5,432 nt of DNA, taken from Clostridia bacterium (lineage in GTDB: Bacteria; Bacillota; Clostridia; Oscillospirales; Acutalibacteraceae). The translations under genes and the position numbers were made by a program. Positions 1-5,427 of this stretch are shown here, piece after piece; position 1 is the stretch's first letter, and the number at the start of each line of letters is the position of its first letter. The stretch spans positions 1 through 5,432 of the forward strand of contig JAFWRV010000391.1 of the NCBI GenBank assembly GCA_017519685.1. Reading direction: 5' to 3'. Below the pieces are notes generated by a model. That model was not told the origin of the DNA and ran no database searches. It worked only from the letters and a program-made list of their open reading frames with translations.

Positions 1-1335
1 CGGCATTTTCCAGTAATATGCGTAAACGGTATTTCCGCTCTTTGCGTAAAGCTCCGCCTGCTTCATAGCCGGAACACGGAACAGCAGTTCATTATAAAAC
101 TCGGTCAGCTTCCATATTTTCAGGTCGATTTGCATTGACAGGAACTTTTCCGCTCGCTGCTTTTCTTCATCTGTCATACGCTTGCAGTTATTTTCATACA
201 TAATGGGGAATATATGACGGTATATTAAAGTGCCGGGGATAAAGCTTACATAATAACCCATTTCATTAATCCAGTAACGGACTTCGTCGGCGTTAGTGCC
301 TATCAGCATTCCTGACTTCGCGGCTTCTCCGTTTTCATAGGCTCCGTATAAATCTTCAGGTAAAACAACGCCGTCTCTTTCCGGAAAGTTGTTGTAATCA
401 TTCAGCCCTTCATTAAGGGACATCAGCTCTTCTTCGGAAAGCGCAGTCAGTTCGCTCATAGTGGAGCATCCGCTTTTTTCGAGCAAAAGATTTGTCAGGT
501 TACGGCATTCCTCTTTACTGTATGTCAGGGCAACAGAGCCGCTCTCCGCGATTATCCTCCGATACAATCCGTCGGCTTCGTTTATCAGAGGAATAAGCGA
601 AACACTCCCCGCTCCCGCGGATTCGCCGAAAATCGTAACATTATCCGGATTGCCGCCGAACGCGGAGATATTCTTTTTAATCCATTGCAGGGCGCAGACC
701 TGATCCAGAAGGCCCAGATTGCCGCTTGTTGAATACTCGTCGCCTCCGGGAACGGACGAAAAATCGATAAAGCCGAGAATCCCGAGCCGGTATTCAACCG
801 TCACAAGGATAACATCGGGGTATTTTTCAATCAGATTGTGACCGTCATACATCGGGTCCGACACAGCGCCCCAGCCGTAGGAACCGCCGTGAAAGAATAC
901 CATAACCGTTTTTCCATCGGAAGGTCCGTTTGCGTTAGACCAGACGTTTAAAGTCAGGCAGTCTTCGCTCTGAGGGTAATACGACCCCGGTTCCGACGGC
1001 CATTCCGTCTGAACGGGCGAATAACCGTAATAGTACGCCTGATAAACGGTTTCACTGTCCCGCGCGGGAACGGGATTCTTCCAGCGGAGATTGCCGACAG
1101 GCGGCTCGGCGTATGGAATCCCTTTATAAGAAATCACGCCGTTGTCATTGAGACCGACAAACACGCCGTTATTGCAGACAGCGGCAAGAGAACTGTCATA
1201 TTCACCGGTTATTATTTCATTTTCTCCGTAAAGATTACGGACTTGCGTTTTCACCGCTTCGTAATCCCCGGCATTGCATCCGGAAAGAAGTAAAACGCCG
1301 ACAAGTAATGCGATAATCCAAACTCTTTTTTTCAT
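1..1335 (-). CDS. Type-B carboxylesterase (para-nitrobenzyl-esterase-like) lipoprotein, C-terminus beyond window
   Basis: An alpha/beta-hydrolase of the carboxylesterase type B family, which hydrolyses carboxylic esters; here probably anchored outside the membrane. I translated 445 codons with no stop. The N-terminus is a lipoprotein signal: MKKR, a hydrophobic core, then lipobox LSGC with Cys20. Family landmarks are intact: EDCLTLNVW (124-132, signature 2), oxyanion-hole FHGG (148-151) and FGGNPDNVTIFGESAGA (226-242, signature 1) with nucleophile Ser239. Glu351 in GTNADE fits the acid of the triad. The catalytic His normally lies about 90 residues further on and therefore falls just past the window edge, so the truncation is an artefact of the window. 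The ATG at 1335 has an AGGTG ribosome site at 1340-1344. The gene starts 71 bases after the beta-helix gene on the same strand. The substrate is unknown; acetylated or feruloylated plant glycans are an inference from the neighbour. Confidence 0.95.
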   Translation of the reverse strand, partial: MKKRVWIIALLVGVLLLSGCNAGDYEAVKTQVRNLYGENEIITGEYDSSLAAVCNNGVFVGLNDNGVISYKGIPYAEPPVGNLRWKNPVPARDSETVYQAYYYGYSPVQTEWPSEPGSYYPQSEDCLTLNVWSNANGPSDGKTVMVFFHGGSYGWGAVSDPMYDGHNLIEKYPDVILVTVEYRLGILGFIDFSSVPGGDEYSTSGNLGLLDQVCALQWIKKNISAFGGNPDNVTIFGESAGAGSVSLIPLINEADGLYRRIIAESGSVALTYSKEECRNLTNLLLEKSGCSTMSELTALSEEELMSLNEGLNDYNNFPERDGVVLPEDLYGAYENGEAAKSGMLIGTNADEVRYWINEMGYYVSFIPGTLIYRHIFPIMYENNCKRMTDEEKQRAEKFLSMQIDLKIWKLTEFYNELLFRVPAMKQAELYAKSGNTVYAYYWKMP

Positions 1336-1368
1336 ATTTCACCTAGCAAATTTCGATTAATTAAAATG

Positions 1369-1374
1369 ATTATA
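1369..1374 (-). promoter_or_regulatory. Candidate -10 box for the esterase gene
   Basis: The minus strand reads TATAAT here, 34 bases before the esterase ATG, in a very AT-rich 71-base gap. No convincing -35 box lies 16-18 bases upstream, so in such AT-rich DNA the match could be chance. It would let the esterase be transcribed independently of the upstream beta-helix gene. Confidence 0.3.
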
Positions 1375-1383
1375 TATTAATAA

Positions 1384-1400
1384 GCGAAGAATACTTCAGC
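1384..1400 (-). terminator. Weak intercistronic hairpin after the beta-helix gene
   Basis: On the minus strand GCTGAAG-TATT-CTTCGC can fold into a six-pair stem with one bulged T and a TATT loop, starting 7 bases after the beta-helix stop codon. The bases that follow are AT-rich but do not form a clean T-run, so it is at best a weak terminator or an mRNA 3'-end stabiliser between two co-transcribed genes. Confidence 0.25.
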
Positions 1401-1406
1401 GATTAA

Positions 1407-3947
1407 TCAATAATGCGCTGCGCCGCACTCGCAATAACGATTGATGCCGAACAGCCAACAGAAGAATTTTGCTATATTCCAGATGAATTTCAGGAACCCG
1501 TTTTCGGAGTGGCATATATGGTTGCATACCGTATCGGTAACCGCACCGCATTTATCGCATTTGCCGTCGCCGTTATTGTCGGTGTGTCCGGTCGCGGGTA
1601 TTGTTTCACCGCATATCGAGCAGACTGCCGGAGCGGTGCAGGAAGGTTTGTTTACACTCTGCTTATGGTCGCAGGGCGCAGGACTTTCGGGAGCGTTTTC
1701 GTCCGTCAGAATAAAGTCTTTGAATTCGGCGGAAAAATCCGCGGTTCCTCTGTTGCCGATTGCAAGATAAATATCCGTCATTCCGGCAGTATCCGCTCCG
1801 GTGAGATCGAATGTGAAAGAAAAGGTCTTCCATTCGTCTGTGAGCGACAAGGTTTTTTCAATATAACCGTATTCCGAAGGCGCGCACGCGAGAACTACAA
1901 GGGCTTTCTGATTTGCTCCGCCTGCCGTTTTCGCGCTGAATGTAAGTTTATATACGCTGCCGCCGTTTCGCTTTATTTCATCGGTTATAAAGCGTTTCAT
2001 ACCGGCGCGCGAATACTTCGAGGGTACATCCACCCTGTAAACGGTTTTTCCGCCGTCGGTATAAGCGCTGAGGTCCGTTTCATAGCAGGTCATTTCAGTC
2101 CAGCGGCTGAAGAAAGCGGCGTTATCGGCCAGGAGGTTATCGGACCTGTATGCGGGATTTTCGATATGAATAACGCCTGAGGAGCTGTCATATTCCGCAG
2201 AAGCACCGTAACCGCTCAGGTCATTCAGGCTGACATATTTTTTACCGTCAACGGTAACAATGCCGGATTTTTCACCGGTCCCGAGCTTCTGGAGGATTTC
2301 CGTGGGCAGAAGAATACTGCCTTTATAATATACCGGGCAGAAAGAAAGGAATGTTTCGCTGCCGCCGATAAATATTTTGTAAGGAAATTTATAATCCGCG
2401 TTGTATCTGACCGGTGCCGGATTGAATCCGCCGCCGTCCGGCACTGTGAAACTCAACTGAGCGGCTCCTTCGGGAATACTGCAGCCGAGCTGAGTCTGTG
2501 AACTGACGGGATTTCCGTCAACAAACAGATTTTCAAAACCGATATTGTATCCCGAGGACGGGTACTCCTCGTTCTCCGCGCCGATTATTACCGCGGTGCC
2601 GTCCGAAGGTTCGGATATGTAAGGAGTGCCGCGCGGAGCGGTTATCGAGACATTTTTAAAGGATAAATTCTTTTGCGGTGTGCCCTGATTATTTGAGCAG
2701 AAAAGCCAGGGCAGAGTTATAACATCGGTGCAGTCAAGTCCGTCGAAAACAATGCCGTCAATCGCTGAGCCGTCACCCGACGCGCCGTACCAATTATTGA
2801 CGCAGCCCTCGTCACAGCGGAAAACATAAGAATCGCGGAAGGTCACCGTACCCTGAATACTGCTCTGAGGGAAAAACGCCGCACAGGTTGAACCTATGAT
2901 ATTTTTCTCAAATATGCTGCCGCTGCAGTTTCCGCCGAAAACCACGGCGTTATCGCCGGGATATATATAATTGCCTTTCGCTTTGATATTTTGGCTTTCA
3001 AAAACAGATATTCCGTCCGTGCACATAGTCGAGGCGAGAATTTTGACATTCTCGATTATTGTGCGGTCGCACTGCCAGCCGAGCGTCAGGGAATAATTCT
3101 GCGAATCAATGAGTTTTATATCTCTGACGGAGCAGTCGGGGTATTCCACAAGCATACAAAAGCTGTCTTCGGCCGAGCGTATATCCGTTTCAAAAATATC
3201 TGAATACGGGTCAAGTATAATGCCGTGGCCGTAAATCCTGACTCCGGGAGCCGCAGCCCTGACTCTCGCGTTCAGAACGCAGCCGGGAGCGATATAGACT
3301 GAAGTTACGGGGTGCTGAGCGTCACTGACCGGAGTTAAGAGAGTTTTGCCGTTTGCCGTTGATTTGGTAAATGCAGTTTTACCGTCAACGGTCAGGTATT
3401 CACCGTTATTCATTTCTGTCAGAGGGGAATCAATCACAAGAACGGAAGCACCGCTCCCGATATATCCGCTGCCTTCGGGTCTGTCGGCAAAAACGGAAAG
3501 AACAGTTGTGTCATCGCCGTCAAGGCGCAGCGCGAAGCATTCATCGGGCTGTGAAACGGTAACGGAGATTACGCCGTCCGCGTATGATACGGGGTAGTTC
3601 TTTGTGCCCGGTATGACCGAAAAGCTGCCGAAATCCTTTTTGACTCTGATATTCACTCTGACCGCGTCGCCTGAAAAGGCAAACTCACAGAACCGCCTGT
3701 GCATATCGGGCCGCAGAGTCCTCGCGCCGAGCAGGGTTGAGGAATTGCTGCGGTCATAAACTGTCAGAGGAATGGTTTTATCTCCCTGAGTTACAGTCAC
3801 TTCGTATTCGTAATTGCGGGTGATTCTTTCGTCATATTCGGGATAGGCGAGCAGAATATTCCCTGCCGACGCAGTTCCAGAAGGTGAAAGCGTCAACAAT
3901 AAAACCGCCGATATTATAATGCTTATTATTTGCTTCAATTTGCGCAT
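1407..3947 (-). CDS. Secreted multidomain GH28/GH49-like beta-helix protein with carbohydrate-binding domain and Cys-rich C-terminal tail
   Basis: 846 residues from the ATG at 3947, preferred because GTGAGG at 3954-3959 sits 6 bases upstream; an in-frame GTG at 3959 gives 4 more residues but has no ribosome site. Domains in order: signal peptide 1-28 (MRKLKQ, hydrophobic core, TASA); beta-sandwich about 30-160 resembling the N-terminal domain of GH49 dextranase/isopullulanase; right-handed parallel beta-helix about 165-480, with YIAPG, YGHGIILD and TDG...GDN motifs; copper-amine-oxidase-like stalk domain about 515-597 (YVSLNDL); jelly-roll carbohydrate-binding domain (CBM4/9-like) about 602-750; Cys-rich tail 759-846. 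It probably acts on or binds a polysaccharide outside the cell. The helix keeps Asp311 and Asp332 at GH28 spacing, but the third catalytic Asp is Asn333, so activity is uncertain. The secreted esterase follows 71 bases downstream. The family call comes from memory of motifs, not a search. Confidence 0.9.
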   Translation of the reverse strand: MRKLKQIISIIISAVLLLTLSPSGTASAGNILLAYPEYDERITRNYEYEVTVTQGDKTIPLTVYDRSNSSTLLGARTLRPDMHRRFCEFAFSGDAVRVNIRVKKDFGSFSVIPGTKNYPVSYADGVISVTVSQPDECFALRLDGDDTTVLSVFADRPEGSGYIGSGASVLVIDSPLTEMNNGEYLTVDGKTAFTKSTANGKTLLTPVSDAQHPVTSVYIAPGCVLNARVRAAAPGVRIYGHGIILDPYSDIFETDIRSAEDSFCMLVEYPDCSVRDIKLIDSQNYSLTLGWQCDRTIIENVKILASTMCTDGISVFESQNIKAKGNYIYPGDNAVVFGGNCSGSIFEKNIIGSTCAAFFPQSSIQGTVTFRDSYVFRCDEGCVNNWYGASGDGSAIDGIVFDGLDCTDVITLPWLFCSNNQGTPQKNLSFKNVSITAPRGTPYISEPSDGTAVIIGAENEEYPSSGYNIGFENLFVDGNPVSSQTQLGCSIPEGAAQLSFTVPDGGGFNPAPVRYNADYKFPYKIFIGGSETFLSFCPVYYKGSILLPTEILQKLGTGEKSGIVTVDGKKYVSLNDLSGYGASAEYDSSSGVIHIENPAYRSDNLLADNAAFFSRWTEMTCYETDLSAYTDGGKTVYRVDVPSKYSRAGMKRFITDEIKRNGGSVYKLTFSAKTAGGANQKALVVLACAPSEYGYIEKTLSLTDEWKTFSFTFDLTGADTAGMTDIYLAIGNRGTADFSAEFKDFILTDENAPESPAPCDHKQSVNKPSCTAPAVCSICGETIPATGHTDNNGDGKCDKCGAVTDTVCNHICHSENGFLKFIWNIAKFFCWLFGINRYCECGAAHY
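1410..1673 (-). other. Cys-rich C-terminal tail of the beta-helix protein (putative surface-retention module)
   Basis: Protein residues 759-846. The first half carries CxxC pairs (CSIC 776-779, CDKC 797-800), an ATGH motif and an EF-hand-like loop DNNGDGKCD (790-798). The second half (808-846) is CNHICH, a hydrophobic aromatic segment FLKFIWNIAKFFCWLFGI (818-835), and the terminal motif CECGAAHY. I recall closely similar ends on many otherwise unrelated secreted proteins of gut Clostridia, which suggests a modular anchoring, sorting or assembly signal. That role is inference; the tail has neither an LPXTG motif nor a recognisable dockerin duplication. Confidence 0.6.
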
Positions 3948-3980
3948 GATTTGCCTCACTGCTGCGGATTTGTATTTTTC

Positions 3981-3991
3981 TTGATTATCAA
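3981..3991. promoter_or_regulatory. 11-base palindrome TTGAT-T-ATCAA upstream of the beta-helix gene
   Basis: A perfect inverted repeat with one central base, in the 60-base gap between the acetyltransferase stop and the beta-helix start. It overlaps a GATAAT sequence on the minus strand (3984-3989) that could be a -10 box, so it could be an operator. No good -35 is visible and short AT-rich palindromes are common, so this is tentative. Confidence 0.2.
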
Positions 3992-4007
3992 ACCGTTAAA
4001 CCGGAAT

Positions 4008-4448
4008 TTATCTTAATAGCTTCTCCATAAAAATCTCGTTTCCATCGCATTCTCCTGTTAAATGAAAGCCCAATTTTTCATACATATTTTTTGCAGCTTC
4101 ATTTCCATCAATATAACAAAGAATAACTTTATCATATTTACCATCGTTTTTCATTAATTCAATGATTTGTTTCACCGATTCAATTCCAAATCCGTTTCCC
4201 TGATATCGTTCATCTATAAACAATTGGCTGAAATCATATGCGTTAACTTCATCGCAGTCATAGTACAGGGCCATTCCCACAGGATTGGAATCGTTATAAA
4301 TGACAAACGCATTGCTTCTGCTGTTTCGATACGCATATGCTCTTGCCAGTAGTTTCATACTATCAGATACATATCTTTTTTGTGTTTCTGACACTTTAAG
4401 ACCAAGTCTCCAATTATCTGGGTCGATAGTTACTAACTTAATCATCAT
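4008..4448 (-). CDS. GNAT-family N-acetyltransferase, polyamine-acetyltransferase-like
   Basis: A 146-residue single-domain GNAT enzyme, the usual full length for the family, transferring acetyl from acetyl-CoA to an amine; cytoplasmic. Motif A with the pyrophosphate-binding loop is visible as FIDERYQGNGFG (77-88), preceded by the beta-strand AYDFSQLF. Motif B NEAAKNMYEKLGF (116-128) holds Tyr123, the likely general acid. The N-terminal VTIDPDNWRLGLKVSETQK and the overall layout recall spermine/spermidine acetyltransferases of the BltD type; polyamine as substrate is inference. GGAGGT at 4451-4456 is 3 bases (from GGAGG) before the ATG at 4448 and 6 before a second in-frame ATG at 4445, so either Met may start the protein. 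The gene lies downstream of the hairpin array. At roughly 35% GC in sampled stretches it is more AT-rich than the beta-helix gene that follows after 60 bases. Confidence 0.93.
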   Translation of the reverse strand: MMIKLVTIDPDNWRLGLKVSETQKRYVSDSMKLLARAYAYRNSRSNAFVIYNDSNPVGMALYYDCDEVNAYDFSQLFIDERYQGNGFGIESVKQIIELMKNDGKYDKVILCYIDGNEAAKNMYEKLGFHLTGECDGNEIFMEKLLR

Positions 4449-4450
4449 TT

Positions 4451-4456
4451 ACCTCC
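4451..4456 (-). promoter_or_regulatory. Strong ribosome binding site of the acetyltransferase gene
   Basis: The minus strand reads GGAGGT immediately before TAA-ATG-ATG. The spacing fits the second ATG (4445) better than the first (4448). It lies 16 bases beyond the last hairpin-array box, outside the structured units. Confidence 0.8.
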
Positions 4457-4471
4457 GCAAATCAGAAGTTG

Positions 4472-4569
4472 TCGATATATCGCGCTGTTCGCGATTCGAT
4501 ATATTGCCCCGTTGGGCAATTCGATATATGCGGCGTTGCCGCATTCGATATGTTTGCTTGAAAGCAAAC
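4472..4569 (+). repeat. Left arm of the hairpin array: four box-hairpin units
   Basis: Each unit is TCGATAT followed by a stem-loop, with a period of 24, 25 and 24 bases. Stems: ATCGCG/CGCGAT, loop CTGTT (4479-4495); ATTGCCC/GGGCAAT, loop CGTT (4503-4520); ATGCGGC/GCCGCAT, loop GTT (4528-4544); GTTTGCTT/AAGCAAAC, loop GA (4552-4569). The first three stems all begin and end in AT and have GTT in the loop. Every stem is a perfect match of 6-8 pairs although the stem sequences are unrelated. Confidence 0.85.
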
Positions 4570-4572
4570 AAG

Positions 4573-4597
4573 AAAAAAATCTTATCGCGCAGCGATA
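4573..4597 (-). terminator. Terminator-like hairpin plus T-run inside the acetyltransferase leader
   Basis: On the minus strand TATCGC-TGC-GCGATA is followed after AGA by seven T (4573-4579), the form of an intrinsic terminator with a short six-pair stem. It sits about 125 bases before the acetyltransferase start and downstream of the probable promoter, so it could attenuate that gene. It is equally one unit of the hairpin array; the stem is short, so real termination is uncertain. Confidence 0.4.
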
Positions 4598-4714
4598 TAT
4601 CGAGCGAGCAACGCGAGCATATCGAACGCGAAGCGTATATCGAAAATCCGTTAGGATTTATATCATTGTCGGGCACAGCACGACAAATCCCGATTTGTTG
4701 ATTTGATTATATCA
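4584..4714 (-). repeat. Right arm of the hairpin array, opposite polarity and more degenerate
   Basis: Read on the minus strand, units again run box then hairpin, but are shorter and less regular. In plus-strand coordinates: ATCGC/GCGAT, 3-base loop (4584-4596); a degenerate unit 4604-4618 in which GCTCGC occurs twice as a direct repeat around GTT instead of inverted; ACGC/GCGT (4626-4636); AAATCC/GGATTT, 4-base loop (4644-4659); TTGTCG/CGACAA with a larger loop (4666-4686), overlapping CAAATC/GATTTG (4684-4697). Boxes are exact at 4597, 4619 and 4637, and shortened to TGATAT at 4660 and 4709. Confidence 0.7.
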
Positions 4715-4734
4715 CATTTTTACAGAGAATTAAA
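4706..4734 (-). promoter_or_regulatory. Probable promoter of the acetyltransferase gene (extended -10)
   Basis: On the minus strand TGATATAAT (4706-4714) is a perfect extended -10 (TG-A-TATAAT). A weak -35 candidate, TTTAAT (4729-4734), lies 17 bases upstream. Transcription starting near 4699 would place most of the hairpin array in a leader of about 250 bases ahead of the acetyltransferase. The TGAT start of this -10 coincides with the outermost TGATAT variant box of the array. Confidence 0.5.
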
Positions 4735-4867
4735 TAACCAATTCTATATTATATGCATCAAGCCCGCATCGGACTTTTCTCATTTTTAATCGTTTGCCTT
4801 GACAAACCTAAAAGATAAATAAAATTAGCCTGAAAAATTCAATAGAAAATTTTGTTGACCGTGGTTA
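4715..4867. other. AT-rich spacer between the TetR gene and the hairpin array
   Basis: No gene seen. It holds an imperfect hairpin AAGCCCG-CAT-CGGACTT (4760-4776), fully paired on the minus-strand RNA only with one G-U pair and without a following T-run there; the T-rich flank is on the plus-strand side, where no gene precedes it. A second short inverted repeat, GTTTG/CAAAC, lies at 4792-4807. A second TATAAT on the minus strand at 4748-4753 lacks a fitting -35. No clear terminator for the TetR gene could be identified. Confidence 0.5.
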
Positions 4868-5416
4868 TTACTGCCCGCGCAGAACACATTTCCAGATAAT
4901 ATCGGTCATATAGTCAATGGATTCTTTGCATCCGTTTTGTATCCATTTATCAACTATTGCAAATATACCGAACAGAGAATAGTCAAATAAATAACCGATA
5001 TATTTTTCATCCGAGATGCCCCGGCGGTAAAAATCTTCTTTTATTTGTGAGAAAATCAGATTATATACTTCCAATCCGATTTTTTTGTCGGCATTATACA
5101 GCATAATGTGGCATATTTTATCATTTCGCTTTATAAACGAAAGAAAAATTTTAATATAATCTTTGCTGAAATAAGTGCTGCTGTCAAAAACAGCGTTTAC
5201 TTCTTCAAAAAGCTCATTCAGTTTGGCCTCAACAGCTTCGCGAAGCAGTTCGTTTGTATTGTCATAATGCGCATAGAACGTCGTTCGGTTTACGCCCGCT
5301 TCTTTACATATTTCCAGTACGCTTATCTGTGAAAAGTGTTTTGTATCAAGCAGGGTTAAAACAGCGTTATCCATTTTTGCGGCCGTGTTGCGGTATCTTG
5401 ATTCCGCACTGCTCAT
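4868..5416 (-). CDS. TetR/AcrR-family transcriptional regulator
   Basis: A complete 182-residue protein of the size typical for TetR-family repressors: an N-terminal DNA-binding domain and an all-helical ligand/dimerisation domain. The helix-turn-helix ISVLEICKEAGVNRTTFYAHY (31-51) is a clear family signature, with recognition helix about 42-50. The remainder (about 75-182) is helical, rich in Phe, Tyr and Ile, with DKWIQNG near the end, resembling TetR C-terminal domains that bind a small hydrophobic ligand; the ligand cannot be read from the sequence. The ATG at 5416 has GGGGTG at 5422-5427, 5 bases upstream. Its promoter and any divergent target gene lie beyond the window. The 419-base gap to the acetyltransferase argues against a simple shared operon. 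The gene is AT-rich, like the acetyltransferase. It ends in two consecutive TAA stops. Confidence 0.95.
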   Translation of the reverse strand: MSSAESRYRNTAAKMDNAVLTLLDTKHFSQISVLEICKEAGVNRTTFYAHYDNTNELLREAVEAKLNELFEEVNAVFDSSTYFSKDYIKIFLSFIKRNDKICHIMLYNADKKIGLEVYNLIFSQIKEDFYRRGISDEKYIGYLFDYSLFGIFAIVDKWIQNGCKESIDYMTDIIWKCVLRGQ

Positions 5417-5421
5417 AGAAT

Positions 5422-5427
5422 CACCCC
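5422..5427 (-). promoter_or_regulatory. Ribosome binding site of the TetR gene
   Basis: The minus strand reads GGGGTG, 5 bases before the ATG at 5416. It supports that start over the next in-frame Met (residue 15), which would cut into the DNA-binding domain. Confidence 0.65.

Larger units (their letters stand above)
4472..4714. repeat. Array of variable hairpins tiled between conserved TCGATAT boxes
   Basis: Seven exact copies of TCGATAT occur: four on the plus strand (4472, 4496, 4521, 4545) and three on the minus strand (4597-4603, 4619-4625, 4637-4643). Two shortened minus-strand variants, TGATAT, lie at 4660-4665 and 4709-4714. Between boxes sit stem-loops of 11-21 bases that differ in sequence but nearly all remain self-complementary. 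The boxes and hairpins tile with no leftover bases in the left arm and up to 4665 in the right arm. The two arms have opposite polarity and meet at an A-rich core (4570-4583). The array occupies nearly all of the 5' region of the acetyltransferase gene. I do not recognise it as a named element; it is neither a CRISPR (repeats too short, spacers palindromic) nor an IS (no transposase). Confidence 0.85.

Noticed and set aside
461..797. Open frames on both strands within the esterase region
   Set aside because: They lie in other frames of the carboxylesterase gene, whose catalytic motifs (GESAG, GTNADE) are encoded across the same stretch.
1413..2180. 255-codon plus-strand open frame
   Set aside because: Lies entirely antisense to the carbohydrate-binding and tail region of the beta-helix gene. 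Its protein has no recognisable domain and it has no ribosome site; it is a shadow of codon usage.
3948..3959. GTG at 3959 as start of the beta-helix protein
   Set aside because: No ribosome site precedes it, whereas the GTG itself is part of the GTGAGG motif placed 6 bases before the ATG at 3947, which leaves a normal signal peptide.
4449..4676. 75-codon minus-strand open frame through the hairpin array, ending right at the acetyltransferase ATG
   Set aside because: It has no ribosome binding site and its Ile/Arg/Ser-rich sequence is just the translated repeat. The box TCGATAT contains no stop in any frame on either strand, so open frames arise automatically here.
4300..4706. Plus-strand open frames (4300-4701 and 4512-4706) over the acetyltransferase 5' end and array
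   Set aside because: Antisense to a clear GNAT gene and to the array; no ribosome site, and the composition follows the repeat.
4472..4714. CRISPR array
   Set aside because: The repeats are only 7 bases, the intervening segments are self-complementary and 11-21 bases long, polarity switches midway, and no cas gene is present.
4799..4827. Plus-strand promoter starting with a perfect TTGACA at 4799-4804
   Set aside because: No good -10 at 16-18 bases (AAAATT/AAATTA only), and no plus-strand gene follows; it would only read antisense into the TetR gene.
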